A stretch of DNA of 64,000 nucleotides, from assembly GCF_026410285.1 (NCBI RefSeq), contig NZ_JAPMLP010000004.1, positions 344,036 through 408,035 of the forward strand, read 5' to 3'. Source of the stretch: Sulfitobacter sp. F26169L. GTDB lineage: Bacteria > Pseudomonadota > Alphaproteobacteria > Rhodobacterales > Rhodobacteraceae. How positions within the stretch are numbered: position 1 is the first letter of the stretch; every line of letters starts with the position of its first letter. The notes under the pieces were generated by a model. It made no database searches and was not told the DNA's origin. It saw only the letters and a list, made by a program, of their open reading frames with translations. The position numbers and the translations under genes were made by a program. Shown here one piece after another: positions 34,383 through 43,126 of this stretch.

Positions 34383-34937
34383 ATGAACTTAGCTGGACAG
34401 CTTCTAATTGCGATGCCGGGGATGAGTGATCCACGGTTTTCGCGGTCGGTTATTTTTATCTGTGCCCACTCGGGTGAGGGGGCGATGGGCCTGATTGTGA
34501 ACAAGCGCGCGGGTGATATGACCCTGCGCGAGATATTCTCGCGGCTTGAGATCGAGACAAAGGGCGGACCACTGGCCAAGCCTGTGCATATTGGCGGTCC
34601 CGTCGAAACAGAGCGCGGATTCGTTCTGCACAGGGATAAATCGCGGCTGGCGCCCGATGCATTGGTGATACCGGACGGATATGTCCTGACATCGACGCAA
34701 GACATTCTGGCAGACATCGGGGCAGACAAGGGGCCGGATCCGTTCCTGTTTACGCTTGGCTATTCCGGCTGGGGACCGGGACAGCTGGAGCATGAAATCA
34801 CGCAAAACGGCTGGCTGACCGCGCCTGCGTCACCCGAATTGGTTTTCGACACGGCCCATGCACAGGTGTGGGATGCGGCATTGCGCAGTATCGGGATTGA
34901 TCCGGTTTCCCTGTCAGGTGCAGCGGGCCGCGCCTAG
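34383..34937 (+). CDS. algH: YqgE/AlgH family protein (UPF0301)
   Basis: 184 residues. The family start MNLAGQLLIAMPGMSDPRFSRSVIFICAHSGEGAMGLIVNK and the block PVHIGGPVETERGFVLH are diagnostic. AlgH is a cytosolic protein of unclear function. ATG 34383 is preferred because GAGG lies just before it; a GTG at 34368 is in frame. It overlaps the convergent Sua5 gene by four bases. Confidence 0.93.
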   Translation: MNLAGQLLIAMPGMSDPRFSRSVIFICAHSGEGAMGLIVNKRAGDMTLREIFSRLEIETKGGPLAKPVHIGGPVETERGFVLHRDKSRLAPDALVIPDGYVLTSTQDILADIGADKGPDPFLFTLGYSGWGPGQLEHEITQNGWLTAPASPELVFDTAHAQVWDAALRSIGIDPVSLSGAAGRA

Positions 34938-35878
34938 CTGCGCGGGGCTGCGGCGCGCTGCAACCGATCATTGATTGCACGCCCCAGCCCCTCCATCGGA
35001 ACGGGAGCCACAGCGATTTTGCCGCCCAGCGCATCCAGTTGATGCAGGTGGTCAAAAAGATTGGCGGCAGCTTCGCACAAGTCGCCACTGGCAGAGAGGG
35101 TCAGCGTGCCTGCTATCGGCCCGAAGCCCAACATATGCTCGTCCTCAAGCGGTTCTGTCGCGTTCAGCCGCACCACACCGCGTGGCGCATAGTGTGATGA
35201 AAGCTGGCCGGGGGCGGTGATATGTGCCTGATCGGGCGTACTCAGGGTCTGACCCAGCACGTTTTCGATGTCTTCCGTGGCAAGCCCGCCCGCGCGCAGC
35301 AGTACCGCGCGGGTTTCATCAAACCCGATTATGGTGCTTTCAAGCCCGACACTACACGGCCCATCATCGACAACAGCGGCGATGCGTCCCGATAGACCAC
35401 TTAGCACATGATCCGCGGTTGTTGGGCTGATCCGGCCCGAGGGATTGGCGGAGGGCGCGGCGACCGGTCCGCCGAATTGCGACAGCAACGCTTGCGCGGC
35501 CGGGTGGGCGGGTACACGCAGTGCAACCGTGGGCAGGCCAGCTGTCACCAGCGAGGAAAGCCCGTGACCGTCGCGCAGGGGCAACACCAATGTCAGCGGC
35601 CCGGGCCAGAATGCCTGCGCCAGTTTTTCAGCCTGCGGCGTCCAGTCAACGTAGTTTCGCGCAGCATCGATGCTGGCGAGATGCACAATCAGCGGGTTGA
35701 AGGATGGCCGTCCTTTTGCCGCATAAATCGAGGCAACGGCTTCGCCTTGGCGCGCATCCGCACCCAGACCGTAAACCGTTTCGGTGGGAAAGGCGACCAA
35801 TGCACCGCCTTGCAGCAGCGTGGCTGCTTGTTCCAGCCCGTTGCGATCTGCTTGCAGGCGTTGGGTTTTTATGGACAT
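34934..35878 (-). CDS. L-threonylcarbamoyladenylate synthase (Sua5 type)
   Basis: 314 residues, two domains. The YrdC-like catalytic part has FPTETVYGLGADA, KGRPSFNPLIVH (Lys/Arg ATP contacts) and SANPSGRISPT; the C-terminal Sua5 domain starts near residue 215 (APGQLSSHYAPRGVV). The product TC-AMP feeds tRNA t6A37 synthesis. Divergent from the DmdC-like dehydrogenase gene, with 135 bp between them. Confidence 0.94.
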   Translation of the reverse strand: MSIKTQRLQADRNGLEQAATLLQGGALVAFPTETVYGLGADARQGEAVASIYAAKGRPSFNPLIVHLASIDAARNYVDWTPQAEKLAQAFWPGPLTLVLPLRDGHGLSSLVTAGLPTVALRVPAHPAAQALLSQFGGPVAAPSANPSGRISPTTADHVLSGLSGRIAAVVDDGPCSVGLESTIIGFDETRAVLLRAGGLATEDIENVLGQTLSTPDQAHITAPGQLSSHYAPRGVVRLNATEPLEDEHMLGFGPIAGTLTLSASGDLCEAAANLFDHLHQLDALGGKIAVAPVPMEGLGRAINDRLQRAAAPRS

Positions 35879-36013
35879 GGCCCGCTCCTTTGGCTATGAC
35901 GCGGCGTTCTGGTTGCACCAGATCAAAATTGGCCTCACTCTGGAGGTCTGCAGCTTTGGTGGTGGTGTCTTGATCGCTATCAACTGCTGCGCTGGTTTCT
36001 GAGAGAGATTACT

Positions 36014-37729
36014 ATGACGTATCGCGCGCCTGTTGAAGACTACAATTTCCTGTTTGATCATGTTGTGAAACTGGAGGCGTTACGCGGCACCGAACTGTAC
36101 GGCGATGCCACCGATGATGTGACCCGTGCGATTCTTACCGAGGCAGGCAAGCTGTGCCAGGAAGTGCTTGCTCCGCTACAACGGCCAGGTGATCTGAACC
36201 CCGCGCGGCTGGAAAACGGTGTTGTGCGTACTTCGCCGGGATATCACGAAGGGTTCAAAGCGATTGCCGAAGGCGGATGGGTGGGGATGTCTGCCGATCC
36301 GGAATATGGCGGTATGGGTCTGCCAATGGCCCTGAACGCAGCTGTCAGCGATATGATGAGCGCGGCGTGTGTTTCATTGCAGCTGGCGCCTTTGCTGACG
36401 CAGGGCCAGATCGAAGCCCTGGAACATCACGCCAGCGATGCGTTGAAAGAGTTGTACCTGCCCAAGCTGACCAGCGGCGAATGGACAGGCACAATGAACC
36501 TGACAGAGCCGCAGGCGGGATCGGATGTGGGGGCGCTGACCACCAAAGCGGAGGAAAATGGCGATGGCACATACTCAGTTACCGGCCAGAAAATCTATAT
36601 CACGTGGGGCGATCATGATTTTGGCGGCAACGTTTGCCATTTGGTGCTTGCGCGGTTGCCTGATGCGACTGCCGGTGTGCGGGGCATCAGCCTTTTCATG
36701 GTGCCGAAACTTCTGCCCGATGAAAACGGTGATCCCGGCACACGCAATGGCGTTAGTGTTGTCAGCCTTGAGCACAAACTGGGTATTCATGGCTCGCCCA
36801 CCTGTGTGATGCAGTTCGATAAGGCCACCGGATGGCTTGTTGGCGAAAAAGAGGGCGGCATGGCTGCGATGTTCACAATGATGAACAACGCGCGCCTCAG
36901 CGTCGGCTTGCAGGGCATCGGTGTGGCTGATGCCGCTTATCAACATGCGCTGGCCTATGCGCAGGAACGCAAGCAGGGCAAAACCGCGCCCGCCGCCGAA
37001 GCAGATACAATCATCGGCCATGCGGATGTGCGCCGTATGCTGGCAACGATGAAGGCAGATATATTTGCTGCGCGCGCTATTGCGGTGTCCAATGCGGTGG
37101 CGATCGACATGGCAAAGGCCACTGGTGACAAAGCATGGAAAGCCCGCGCCGCGCTACTGACCCCGATCACCAAAGCCTTCGGCAGTGATACCGGCATCGC
37201 TGTTTCCGAAATGGGTATCCAGATACACGGTGGTATGGGGTTTGTCGAAGAAACCGGTGCAGCGCAGTTCAGCCGCGATGTCCGCATCACCGCAATTTAT
37301 GAGGGCACCAATGGCATTCAGGCGATGGACCTTGTTGCACGCAAGATGATGGACGGCGGCGAAGCGGCTATGGCGCTGCTGGACGAGGTTGGCGAAGATG
37401 TAGAAGCTGCGCGCGCGGTCTTTCCGCGTCTGGCAAACGAAGTTTGGGAAGCCTGCGAAAGCATGCGCGAAGCGACAGAATGGCTGGTGGCACAAACCGA
37501 TATGCAAGACCGTTTTGCCGGTGCTGTTCCGTATCTGCGTGCATTCGCGCGGGTCTTGGGGGCGCATCTGCACCTGAAAGCGGCGATGGCGGATCGTGGC
37601 GGCGCGCGTGAAAAATTGGCGCGTTTCTATATCCAGCGGATGCTGCCTGAACATACCGCGCTGTTGGCCCACGCGCAGGCGGGTGCCGAGGGCCTGTTTG
37701 CCTTGACGGACGAAGAGCTGGCATCGTAA
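36014..37729 (+). CDS. Acyl-CoA dehydrogenase, DmdC-like
   Basis: 571 residues, the length of the large acyl-CoA dehydrogenases with an extra C-terminal domain. The N-terminus MTYRAPVEDYNFLFDHVVKLE and the block MNLTEPQAGSDVGALTTKAE closely follow DmdC (3-methylmercaptopropionyl-CoA dehydrogenase) of Roseobacters; the catalytic base region YEGTNGIQAMDLV is intact. DmdC paralogues act on either MMPA-CoA from DMSP or on medium-chain acyl-CoA, and cannot be separated here. The stop TAATG overlaps the MBL gene. Electrons would go through ETF to the ETF-QO at 48191. Confidence 0.9.
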   Translation: MTYRAPVEDYNFLFDHVVKLEALRGTELYGDATDDVTRAILTEAGKLCQEVLAPLQRPGDLNPARLENGVVRTSPGYHEGFKAIAEGGWVGMSADPEYGGMGLPMALNAAVSDMMSAACVSLQLAPLLTQGQIEALEHHASDALKELYLPKLTSGEWTGTMNLTEPQAGSDVGALTTKAEENGDGTYSVTGQKIYITWGDHDFGGNVCHLVLARLPDATAGVRGISLFMVPKLLPDENGDPGTRNGVSVVSLEHKLGIHGSPTCVMQFDKATGWLVGEKEGGMAAMFTMMNNARLSVGLQGIGVADAAYQHALAYAQERKQGKTAPAAEADTIIGHADVRRMLATMKADIFAARAIAVSNAVAIDMAKATGDKAWKARAALLTPITKAFGSDTGIAVSEMGIQIHGGMGFVEETGAAQFSRDVRITAIYEGTNGIQAMDLVARKMMDGGEAAMALLDEVGEDVEAARAVFPRLANEVWEACESMREATEWLVAQTDMQDRFAGAVPYLRAFARVLGAHLHLKAAMADRGGAREKLARFYIQRMLPEHTALLAHAQAGAEGLFALTDEELAS

Positions 37730-38775
37730 TGGCTGATATTGCACCGAAGGGCCTGCGTTACCCGTGGGACACGCCGCCTGTCGGTGCGGCCGCAATCGAA
37801 GTTGCTTCGGGCGTTCTGTGGCTGCGGCTGCCGTTACCGATGAAGCTTGATCATGTGAATGTCTATGCGCTGGATGAAGGCGACAGTTGGACCGTCATCG
37901 ACACCGGCTTTGCCTCGAAGAAAACCAAGGCGCTTTGGCAGGAGATCATCGACGGACCGCTGGGCGGCAAGCCCGTTTCGCGTGTAGTGGTCACACACCA
38001 CCACCCGGACCACATCGGGCTGGCAGGCTGGTTCCAGACAGAGCTTGGCGCCGAACTTGTCACAACCCGCACCGCATGGCTGACCGCGCGGATGCTGACG
38101 CTGGATATTCAGGATGTAGCGAACCCGCAATCGCTGGCGTTCTACCGCTCTGCTGGGATGGATGATGCGATCTACACCAAACGCGCCGCCGAACGTCCGT
38201 TCAACTTTGCCGATATTGTTGCGCCCTTGCCGCTGGGTTTTACCCGCATCAAACAGGGGGACAGCATCATGATGGGGGGGCGTACATGGGACATCCACAT
38301 GGGCAACGGCCACGCGCCCGAACACGCAACATTCTGGAGCCGTGACGACAATCTGGTGATCGCGGGTGATCAAATCCTGCCCTCGATCAGCCCCAATGTC
38401 GGTGTTTACGCAACCGAACCTATGGCCGACCCTATCGGAGAATGGCTGGAAGCCTGCGAGCGTCTGGCTCCGCTGGGGCGCGAAGACCATCTGGTTCTGG
38501 GGGGGCACAAGCTGCCCTTTACCGGCCTGCCGACGCGTATGCGTCAGCTAATTGATAACCACCACGGCGCGCTGAAACGCCTTCTGGAATACATTGATAC
38601 CCCCAAAACGGCTGGCGAAGTGTTCTCACCCTTGTTCAAAAGAGCGATAGGCGAGGGGGAATATGGCCTCGCACTGGTTGAAGCTTTCGCGCATTTAAGC
38701 CACCTTCATCAAGAGGGCCGTGCCGTTCGGACACAACGCGAAGACGGGGCATGGCTGTACCAGCGGAAGGGATGA
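37729..38775 (+). CDS. MBL-fold metallohydrolase
   Basis: 348 residues. The metal site is VVVTHHHPDHIGLAGW with later HMGNGHAPEHATF and GGHKLPFTG supplying histidines. C-terminal winged-helix-like tail (KTAGEVFSPLFKRAIGEGEYGLALVEAFAHLSHL) is typical of the MBL group with a C-terminal LACTB2-like domain. Begins in the stop codon of the DmdC-like gene, so it is coupled. Thioester hydrolysis or detoxification of an acyl-CoA product would fit the context, but this is inference. Confidence 0.9.
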   Translation: MADIAPKGLRYPWDTPPVGAAAIEVASGVLWLRLPLPMKLDHVNVYALDEGDSWTVIDTGFASKKTKALWQEIIDGPLGGKPVSRVVVTHHHPDHIGLAGWFQTELGAELVTTRTAWLTARMLTLDIQDVANPQSLAFYRSAGMDDAIYTKRAAERPFNFADIVAPLPLGFTRIKQGDSIMMGGRTWDIHMGNGHAPEHATFWSRDDNLVIAGDQILPSISPNVGVYATEPMADPIGEWLEACERLAPLGREDHLVLGGHKLPFTGLPTRMRQLIDNHHGALKRLLEYIDTPKTAGEVFSPLFKRAIGEGEYGLALVEAFAHLSHLHQEGRAVRTQREDGAWLYQRKG

Positions 38776-38778
38776 GCC

Positions 38779-39243
38779 ATGGGCGACCAGATTGAAACCG
38801 CAGCCGAAGCCGCAGAAAATAGCGCGCTGCCCCGCGTTCACGAAGTGCATAATGATCCGGAGGCCAAAAACGCCAAGGATCAGCCGATCCCCAAATGTAT
38901 AGCGGAAAAGCCTGTTGCGCAAAAATCTCCGGCTCAATGGGCTTACGAACGCACGGTGTTATACCTCAAAAAATTCGAAGAGGGGCTGGATGACGGCCAC
39001 GAGATCGCGATGGGGTTTGCCGGAACCGATGCCGGCGTGTTGAAGATCGACGGCATGGGTTATTTTGATCCTGATGTAGTGACATTCTACGGCACCGATC
39101 CTTCCGGCAGTAAAATGCAGCTGGTGCAGCATGTTAGTCAGCTGAATGTGGTGTTTCGTGCTGCTCCGAAGGAAGTAGAGGCGGAAAAGCCGAACAGAAT
39201 AGGGTTCAAGCTGTTGCAGGATCTGGAGCAAGGCGAGACATAA
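38779..39243 (+). CDS. DUF6173-like protein
   Basis: 154 residues. After a variable acidic N-terminus comes AEKPVAQKSPAQWAYERTVLYLKKFEEGLDDGHEIAMGFAGTDAGVLKIDGMGYFDPDVVTFYG, which matches small proteins I recall as DUF6173 in Rhodobacteraceae; the pfam name is from memory. No signal peptide, no membrane segment. Three bases after the MBL gene, likely cotranscribed with it. Function unknown. Confidence 0.68.
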   Translation: MGDQIETAAEAAENSALPRVHEVHNDPEAKNAKDQPIPKCIAEKPVAQKSPAQWAYERTVLYLKKFEEGLDDGHEIAMGFAGTDAGVLKIDGMGYFDPDVVTFYGTDPSGSKMQLVQHVSQLNVVFRAAPKEVEAEKPNRIGFKLLQDLEQGET

Positions 39244-39346
39244 GCGCGCCCTCTTGGCGTTAATAGACAAATCCGGCGTGACAGGGCGGGCGAAATGGCG
39301 TAACCCCTGCCCGAGACTTAGCCACATATGACGAAAGGGACACCCC

Positions 39347-39481
39347 ATGGCAGAACATGAACATGGCAGCATGAACGCAGATGCGCAGGAAAAGACATTC
39401 GACGGTTTCGTTACCTTCGTCACCCGCGCGGCAATGGTGATTATCGGTATCCTCATTTTTATGGCGATTTTCGCGCGCTGA
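39347..39481 (+). CDS. aa3-type cytochrome c oxidase subunit IV
   Basis: 44 residues: MAEHEHGSMNADAQEKTFDGFV then one hydrophobic helix to the end (RAAMVIIGILIFMAIFAR). The length, the acidic/His-rich start and the FVTFVTR entry to the helix match the bacterial COX4_pro_2 subunit of aa3 oxidases. AAAGGGACA lies upstream. Orphan here: no other oxidase genes are in the window. A real but easily missed gene. Confidence 0.8.
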   Translation: MAEHEHGSMNADAQEKTFDGFVTFVTRAAMVIIGILIFMAIFAR

Positions 39482-39497
39482 ACTTACGGACGATTTG

Positions 39498-40103
39498 ATG
39501 TTTAAACCTTTACTGGTGCTGACCTTGTCTGCTGCCGTGCTTGCAGGGTGCGCTGAAAAAGGGAAAGAATCGCCTCAACAGGCGATAGAGGCTGCAATTT
39601 ATCCGCATCGCGGACAGCCAAAGATCACGCTGATTACAATGATCAACAATCGCACAGGTTCGGGCGGGCATTCCGCGCTGCTGGTGCAAGGGACACAATC
39701 GGTCATGTTTGATCCCGCAGGCTCGTTCGAGCATGATGACGTGCCCGAACGCGGTGATGTTTTGTACGGAATGTCACCCAGATGGATACAGGTTTATAAA
39801 TCCGCCCATGCGCGCACCAATTACCATGTCGTTAGTCAGGAATTCGACGTAACGCCAGCGCAGGCCGCGCGTGCGATGCAACTGGTGCAGGCTTACGGCT
39901 CGGTTCCCAGCGCGATGTGCGCCAATGCAACTTCGTCAATCCTGAAGCAGATCCCTGGATTTCAATCGATCCGTCAGGGATACTACCCGCTCAAGCTGAT
40001 GGAACAGGCCGAACAGTTGCAGGGTGTGAAAACGACGCGGTATTATGAAGACGATGAGGGCAATGTTACCGATGGTATCGTGGCCGCGGTTTCACCCGAG
40101 TAG
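39498..40103 (+). CDS. Lipoprotein with a papain-like His/Cys pattern
   Basis: 201 residues. Lipobox LTLSAAVLAGC (Cys at about residue 18) makes it an exported lipoprotein. The sequence has GGHSALLVQGTQSVMFDPAG (about 55-74), a His inside a beta-strand-like stretch, and later MCANATSSIL (Cys). His before Cys is the order seen in permuted papain-like families such as YiiX/DUF830 and LRAT. ATG 39498 is preferred over TTG 39495. Convergent with azlD, overlapping by 12 bp. Substrate unknown. Confidence 0.7.
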   Translation: MFKPLLVLTLSAAVLAGCAEKGKESPQQAIEAAIYPHRGQPKITLITMINNRTGSGGHSALLVQGTQSVMFDPAGSFEHDDVPERGDVLYGMSPRWIQVYKSAHARTNYHVVSQEFDVTPAQAARAMQLVQAYGSVPSAMCANATSSILKQIPGFQSIRQGYYPLKLMEQAEQLQGVKTTRYYEDDEGNVTDGIVAAVSPE

Positions 40104-40418
40104 ATAGAGCAGCCCGTACAGGGTGCTTCCGCCACTCAGCACTGCCATTAGAACGTTTTTGGTGATCAGGCCCACAAGAAGGGTCACAGCCGCCGCTGCG
40201 GCGCGCGGTGTGTCAAAATCACCGCCCGTTGCAGCAGGCCAGACCACCTGAGGTGCAACCAGCGCAGGCAGGATGGCGACCGCAGTATAGCGCAGGTGCC
40301 GCAGCAACCACGCAGGCATCGCCCGATCTCCCACCAGTCCGGTAAAGACAAAGCGCAAGCCGAAGCTGCCCAGCCCCAGCACTACGATCACGGTCCAGAG
40401 GGTGCCTGTTTCTATCAT
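40092..40418 (-). CDS. azlD: AzlD-family branched-chain amino-acid exporter subunit
   Basis: 108 residues, four hydrophobic helices, with the typical AzlD run FGLRFVFTGLVGDRAMPAWLLRHLRYTAVAILPALVAPQ. Partner of AzlC; together they export branched-chain amino acids or analogues. Its start overlaps the azlC stop by ATGA (40415-40418). Confidence 0.9.
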   Translation of the reverse strand: MIETGTLWTVIVVLGLGSFGLRFVFTGLVGDRAMPAWLLRHLRYTAVAILPALVAPQVVWPAATGGDFDTPRAAAAAVTLLVGLITKNVLMAVLSGGSTLYGLLYLLG

Positions 40419-41131
40419 TGCCGTGCCGCCTTTCTTTCAAGCCAAAGCTCTGTCTGCGCCCCTGCCATCATGCCCGCAATGCCTGCAATAATCAGGCCGA
40501 GTGAGTAGGGGACACCCGCCGCGAGAAGAGCAAACACAACGGCGACGAGAGCGGCAACAACGTGTGCTGCAGTGCGAAACATCGGTGCAATCATCGCCAG
40601 AAACGTAATCGGAATAGCGAAATCAAGCGCCCAACTGTCGGGAATTTCTGCACCCAGAAGCGCGCCGATCAGAGTGAAACCGTACCAAAGCGGGACAATC
40701 GGCGTTACAGCGCCAAGGAAGTAGGCAACCCGATCGGCCACGGTCATCTCCGGTTCCGCTTCGAACTTTGACACCCCGACGACGTAAGATTGATCCACAG
40801 TCAAATAAGCACAAAGCGCCCGCTGCCACAGCGGGGCCGCGCCGATATACGGCGTCAGGGAAGCCGAATACATCGCCATGCGCAGATTGACGGCCAAGGC
40901 CGAAATCAGAACAATCACGGTCGGCACGTTTTCCTGCATCAATTGCAATGCGGTGAATTGCGCGGCACCTGCAATCACCACAATGGAAAAAGCCATTGTT
41001 TCGACCACATTCAGCCCTGCCTCAACAGCGAGGACACCGAACAGGGATGCAAACGGGATAATCACCAGAATGAACGGGCTGGCGTCGATAATCCCTTGGC
41101 GATAGAAAGATTTGCGGGTGGAAGTGGTCAT
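40415..41131 (-). CDS. azlC: AzlC-family exporter subunit
   Basis: 238 residues with five or six membrane helices. GIIDASPFILVIIPFASLFGVLAVEAGL and MTVADRVAYFLGAVTPIVPLWYG are typical AzlC. The larger half of the AzlCD exporter. It is divergent from fdhD with a short 14-bp gap between the azlC start (41131) and the fdhD TTG start (41146), so promoters overlap coding sequence. Confidence 0.93.
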   Translation of the reverse strand: MTTSTRKSFYRQGIIDASPFILVIIPFASLFGVLAVEAGLNVVETMAFSIVVIAGAAQFTALQLMQENVPTVIVLISALAVNLRMAMYSASLTPYIGAAPLWQRALCAYLTVDQSYVVGVSKFEAEPEMTVADRVAYFLGAVTPIVPLWYGFTLIGALLGAEIPDSWALDFAIPITFLAMIAPMFRTAAHVVAALVAVVFALLAAGVPYSLGLIIAGIAGMMAGAQTELWLERKAARQ

Positions 41132-41145
41132 GCGATGCCCCTAGG

Positions 41146-42066
41146 TTGAACCCACTGCGTAGCGTGTTGCCACAGGGGGTGCAATTGGCTGAACTCGATG
41201 ATTTGTCCGACTATCTGATCGCGCCTGATCCTGCCGCGGCGCGTCTGACCCGCCGTGTGACGGGGCTGGACCAGAATGGCGCCCCCTGCGACATCAATGT
41301 CGTGGAGGAGCGGCCGCTGACGATCTACCTCAACAGTCAGGAAATTGTAACCGCTATGACGATTGGGGATTACCCTGATTATCTGGCGTTGGGGTTTCTG
41401 CGCAATCAGGGGATGCTGCGTGCGGATGATGAAATCACACGCGTGGATTACGACGAAGAACTTGAAACAGTTGTGGTGCGCACCGCCCGCCAGACCGATT
41501 ACGAAGACAAGATGCGCCGAAAGACCCGCACCAGCGGCTGTGCGGTTGGCACTGTCTTTGGGGATATGATGGAGGGGTTGGAGGGCGTGGTGCTGCCGCA
41601 AACTTCTGTGCGCACCTCCTGGCTGTATGCGCTATCTGCCAAAATCAACCGCACGCCGAGCCTATATTTGCAGGCGGGTGCGATCCATGGCACCGTCCTG
41701 TGCTGCGCGGATCGGCCGCTGGTCTATATGGAGGACGTCGGGCGCCACAACGCCGTTGACAAGATCGCGGGCTGGATGCTGTCCGAAGGTGTCGGACCAG
41801 CGGATAAGATCCTATACACGACAGGGCGGCTGACCTCTGAAATGGTGATCAAGACGGCGATGATGGGTATTCCGGTACTTGCGTCCCGCTCGGGGTTTAC
41901 GGCGTGGGGCGTGGAGATTGCGCAGCAACTCGGCCTTACCCTGATCGGGCGTATGAAGGGGCGGCGCTTCATCTGCCTGTCGGGCGAGGATCGCCTGTTG
42001 CGAGACGCCGATCCTGCCACAGTTGCAGAAGAGCCGAAGCGGGCAGGCCGCAAGAGCGCACAATGA
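41146..42066 (+). CDS. fdhD: Formate dehydrogenase accessory sulfurtransferase FdhD, single-Cys variant
   Basis: 306 residues. Family blocks: NSQEIVTAMTIGDYPDYLALGFLRNQG, EDVGRHNAVDKIAGW and TGRLTSEMVIKTAMMGIPVLASRSGFT. FdhD passes sulfur from cysteine desulfurase to the molybdenum centre of formate dehydrogenase. E. coli FdhD uses a CxxC; here the matching stretch is TSGCAVGT, with only the first Cys. TTG 41146 is the only start giving the full frame; GTG 41164 is an alternative. No formate dehydrogenase is in the window. The stop overlaps the next gene by ATGA. First gene of the six-gene moco run. Confidence 0.9.
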   Translation: MNPLRSVLPQGVQLAELDDLSDYLIAPDPAAARLTRRVTGLDQNGAPCDINVVEERPLTIYLNSQEIVTAMTIGDYPDYLALGFLRNQGMLRADDEITRVDYDEELETVVVRTARQTDYEDKMRRKTRTSGCAVGTVFGDMMEGLEGVVLPQTSVRTSWLYALSAKINRTPSLYLQAGAIHGTVLCCADRPLVYMEDVGRHNAVDKIAGWMLSEGVGPADKILYTTGRLTSEMVIKTAMMGIPVLASRSGFTAWGVEIAQQLGLTLIGRMKGRRFICLSGEDRLLRDADPATVAEEPKRAGRKSAQ

Positions 42067-42587
42067 GTTACGCTCTCTCATATGTCCTGACACCTGAAAT
42101 GCAGAATCGTGCGATGGTGTCATGGGCCACCCCCCTGCGCAGCCGCGCGGAAAAGCTGGGTCGCTTTGGCGTGGGGGCGTTGGGATATGTGGTGCTGGTG
42201 GGCGTCGTCCTGACGTTGCTTCGAACCGATTTTGCAAACAGGAAGATGCTGTTTTCCGCCACGTCCGGCTTTTGCGCGGCTATTGCTTTCTGGGCTGTAT
42301 CTCACAAAATAAGCACCGCCAGATTGAAGCGGGGCGCCAACGAGGCCTTAGCCCGTCAAGGTGTGGTTCACGCAGAATCTTCCAAGCAGAATGTGGCCCC
42401 TGTGACTGATATCAGCACGGGCACAACGGATTGGCGCTGTTACGAGGATGCCTTTGCGATGCGCGGTGCTAGTGTTCTACGCTCTGGTGCGTCCGTCTTT
42501 CCGGTGCCTGATATGGCGCTACCTGCGGGTACTTCACCCGATGTATTCAGGGCCGATCTGAAGCACTGGATCGAGGAGGCAGGATGA
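42063..42587 (+). CDS. YcxB-like membrane protein 1
   Basis: 174 residues from ATG 42063. Two hydrophobic segments (about 37-50 and 64-82), then a soluble beta-rich end: DWRCYEDAFAMRGASVLRSGASVFPVPDMALP, the YcxB C-terminal pattern. Both ends overlap neighbours by ATGA. Paralogue of the next gene. The presence of two YcxB-like genes in a molybdenum-cofactor operon is unexplained. Confidence 0.72.
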   Translation: MSYALSYVLTPEMQNRAMVSWATPLRSRAEKLGRFGVGALGYVVLVGVVLTLLRTDFANRKMLFSATSGFCAAIAFWAVSHKISTARLKRGANEALARQGVVHAESSKQNVAPVTDISTGTTDWRCYEDAFAMRGASVLRSGASVFPVPDMALPAGTSPDVFRADLKHWIEEAG

Positions 42588-43126
42588 ATCCGGTTTATGT
42601 GTTCCGTTTTCATCAGGACGCCAAGGCGCTGGAAGCGTCGCTGCGCGTCGCTCCTCCGGTGGTTAAAGTACCCGGATTGACTGCCGCGAAAATTCTGCGT
42701 TGGCTGCATTGTGTGCTGTTGCTGCTTGGGGGTGTCAGTGTCGGGTACCTTGCCTCGCATCTGCTGACCGGTACGCCAACCTTTGCACATTGGGGGACTG
42801 CTGTGGGATTGGCGCTTTCGTATATCGCAATTTTCGGCAGCATATTCGTCACGCTTCCCATGATGGTTCGCCAAATACTCGCCACGCGGATCAATCAGGG
42901 GGAGATTGAGATGACCGTTGATCAAGCAGGTGTGCAAACCCGCAGCAGGCATTTCCAATCACAGATTGATTGGGCAGGTGTCGAAGGCATTACCAAGACG
43001 AAAAAGGGATTTGTCATCTGGGTCGGCGGCAATCGCCCGTCAATTCCGCTTCACGCGTTTGAAAGCGCGGCACAGATTGGTGCGTTTGAGTTGGACACAA
43101 CAAAATGGCTGGAGGATTCACGATGA
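42584..43126 (+). CDS. YcxB-like membrane protein 2
   Basis: 180 residues. Two helices (about 43-61 and 70-92), then GEIEMTVDQAGVQTRSRHFQSQIDWAGVEGITKTKKGFVIWVGGNRPSIPLHAF, which is a clear YcxB-like C-terminal domain. It overlaps both the previous gene and mobA by ATGA, so it is a fixed part of the coupled operon. Function unknown. Confidence 0.78.
   Translation: MNPVYVFRFHQDAKALEASLRVAPPVVKVPGLTAAKILRWLHCVLLLLGGVSVGYLASHLLTGTPTFAHWGTAVGLALSYIAIFGSIFVTLPMMVRQILATRINQGEIEMTVDQAGVQTRSRHFQSQIDWAGVEGITKTKKGFVIWVGGNRPSIPLHAFESAAQIGAFELDTTKWLEDSR

Noticed and set aside
35875..36002. Short plus-strand frame (MARSFGYDAAFWLHQ...) between Sua5 and the DmdC-like gene
   Set aside because: Overlaps the Sua5 start on the other strand, lacks an SD and lies where divergent promoters are expected.
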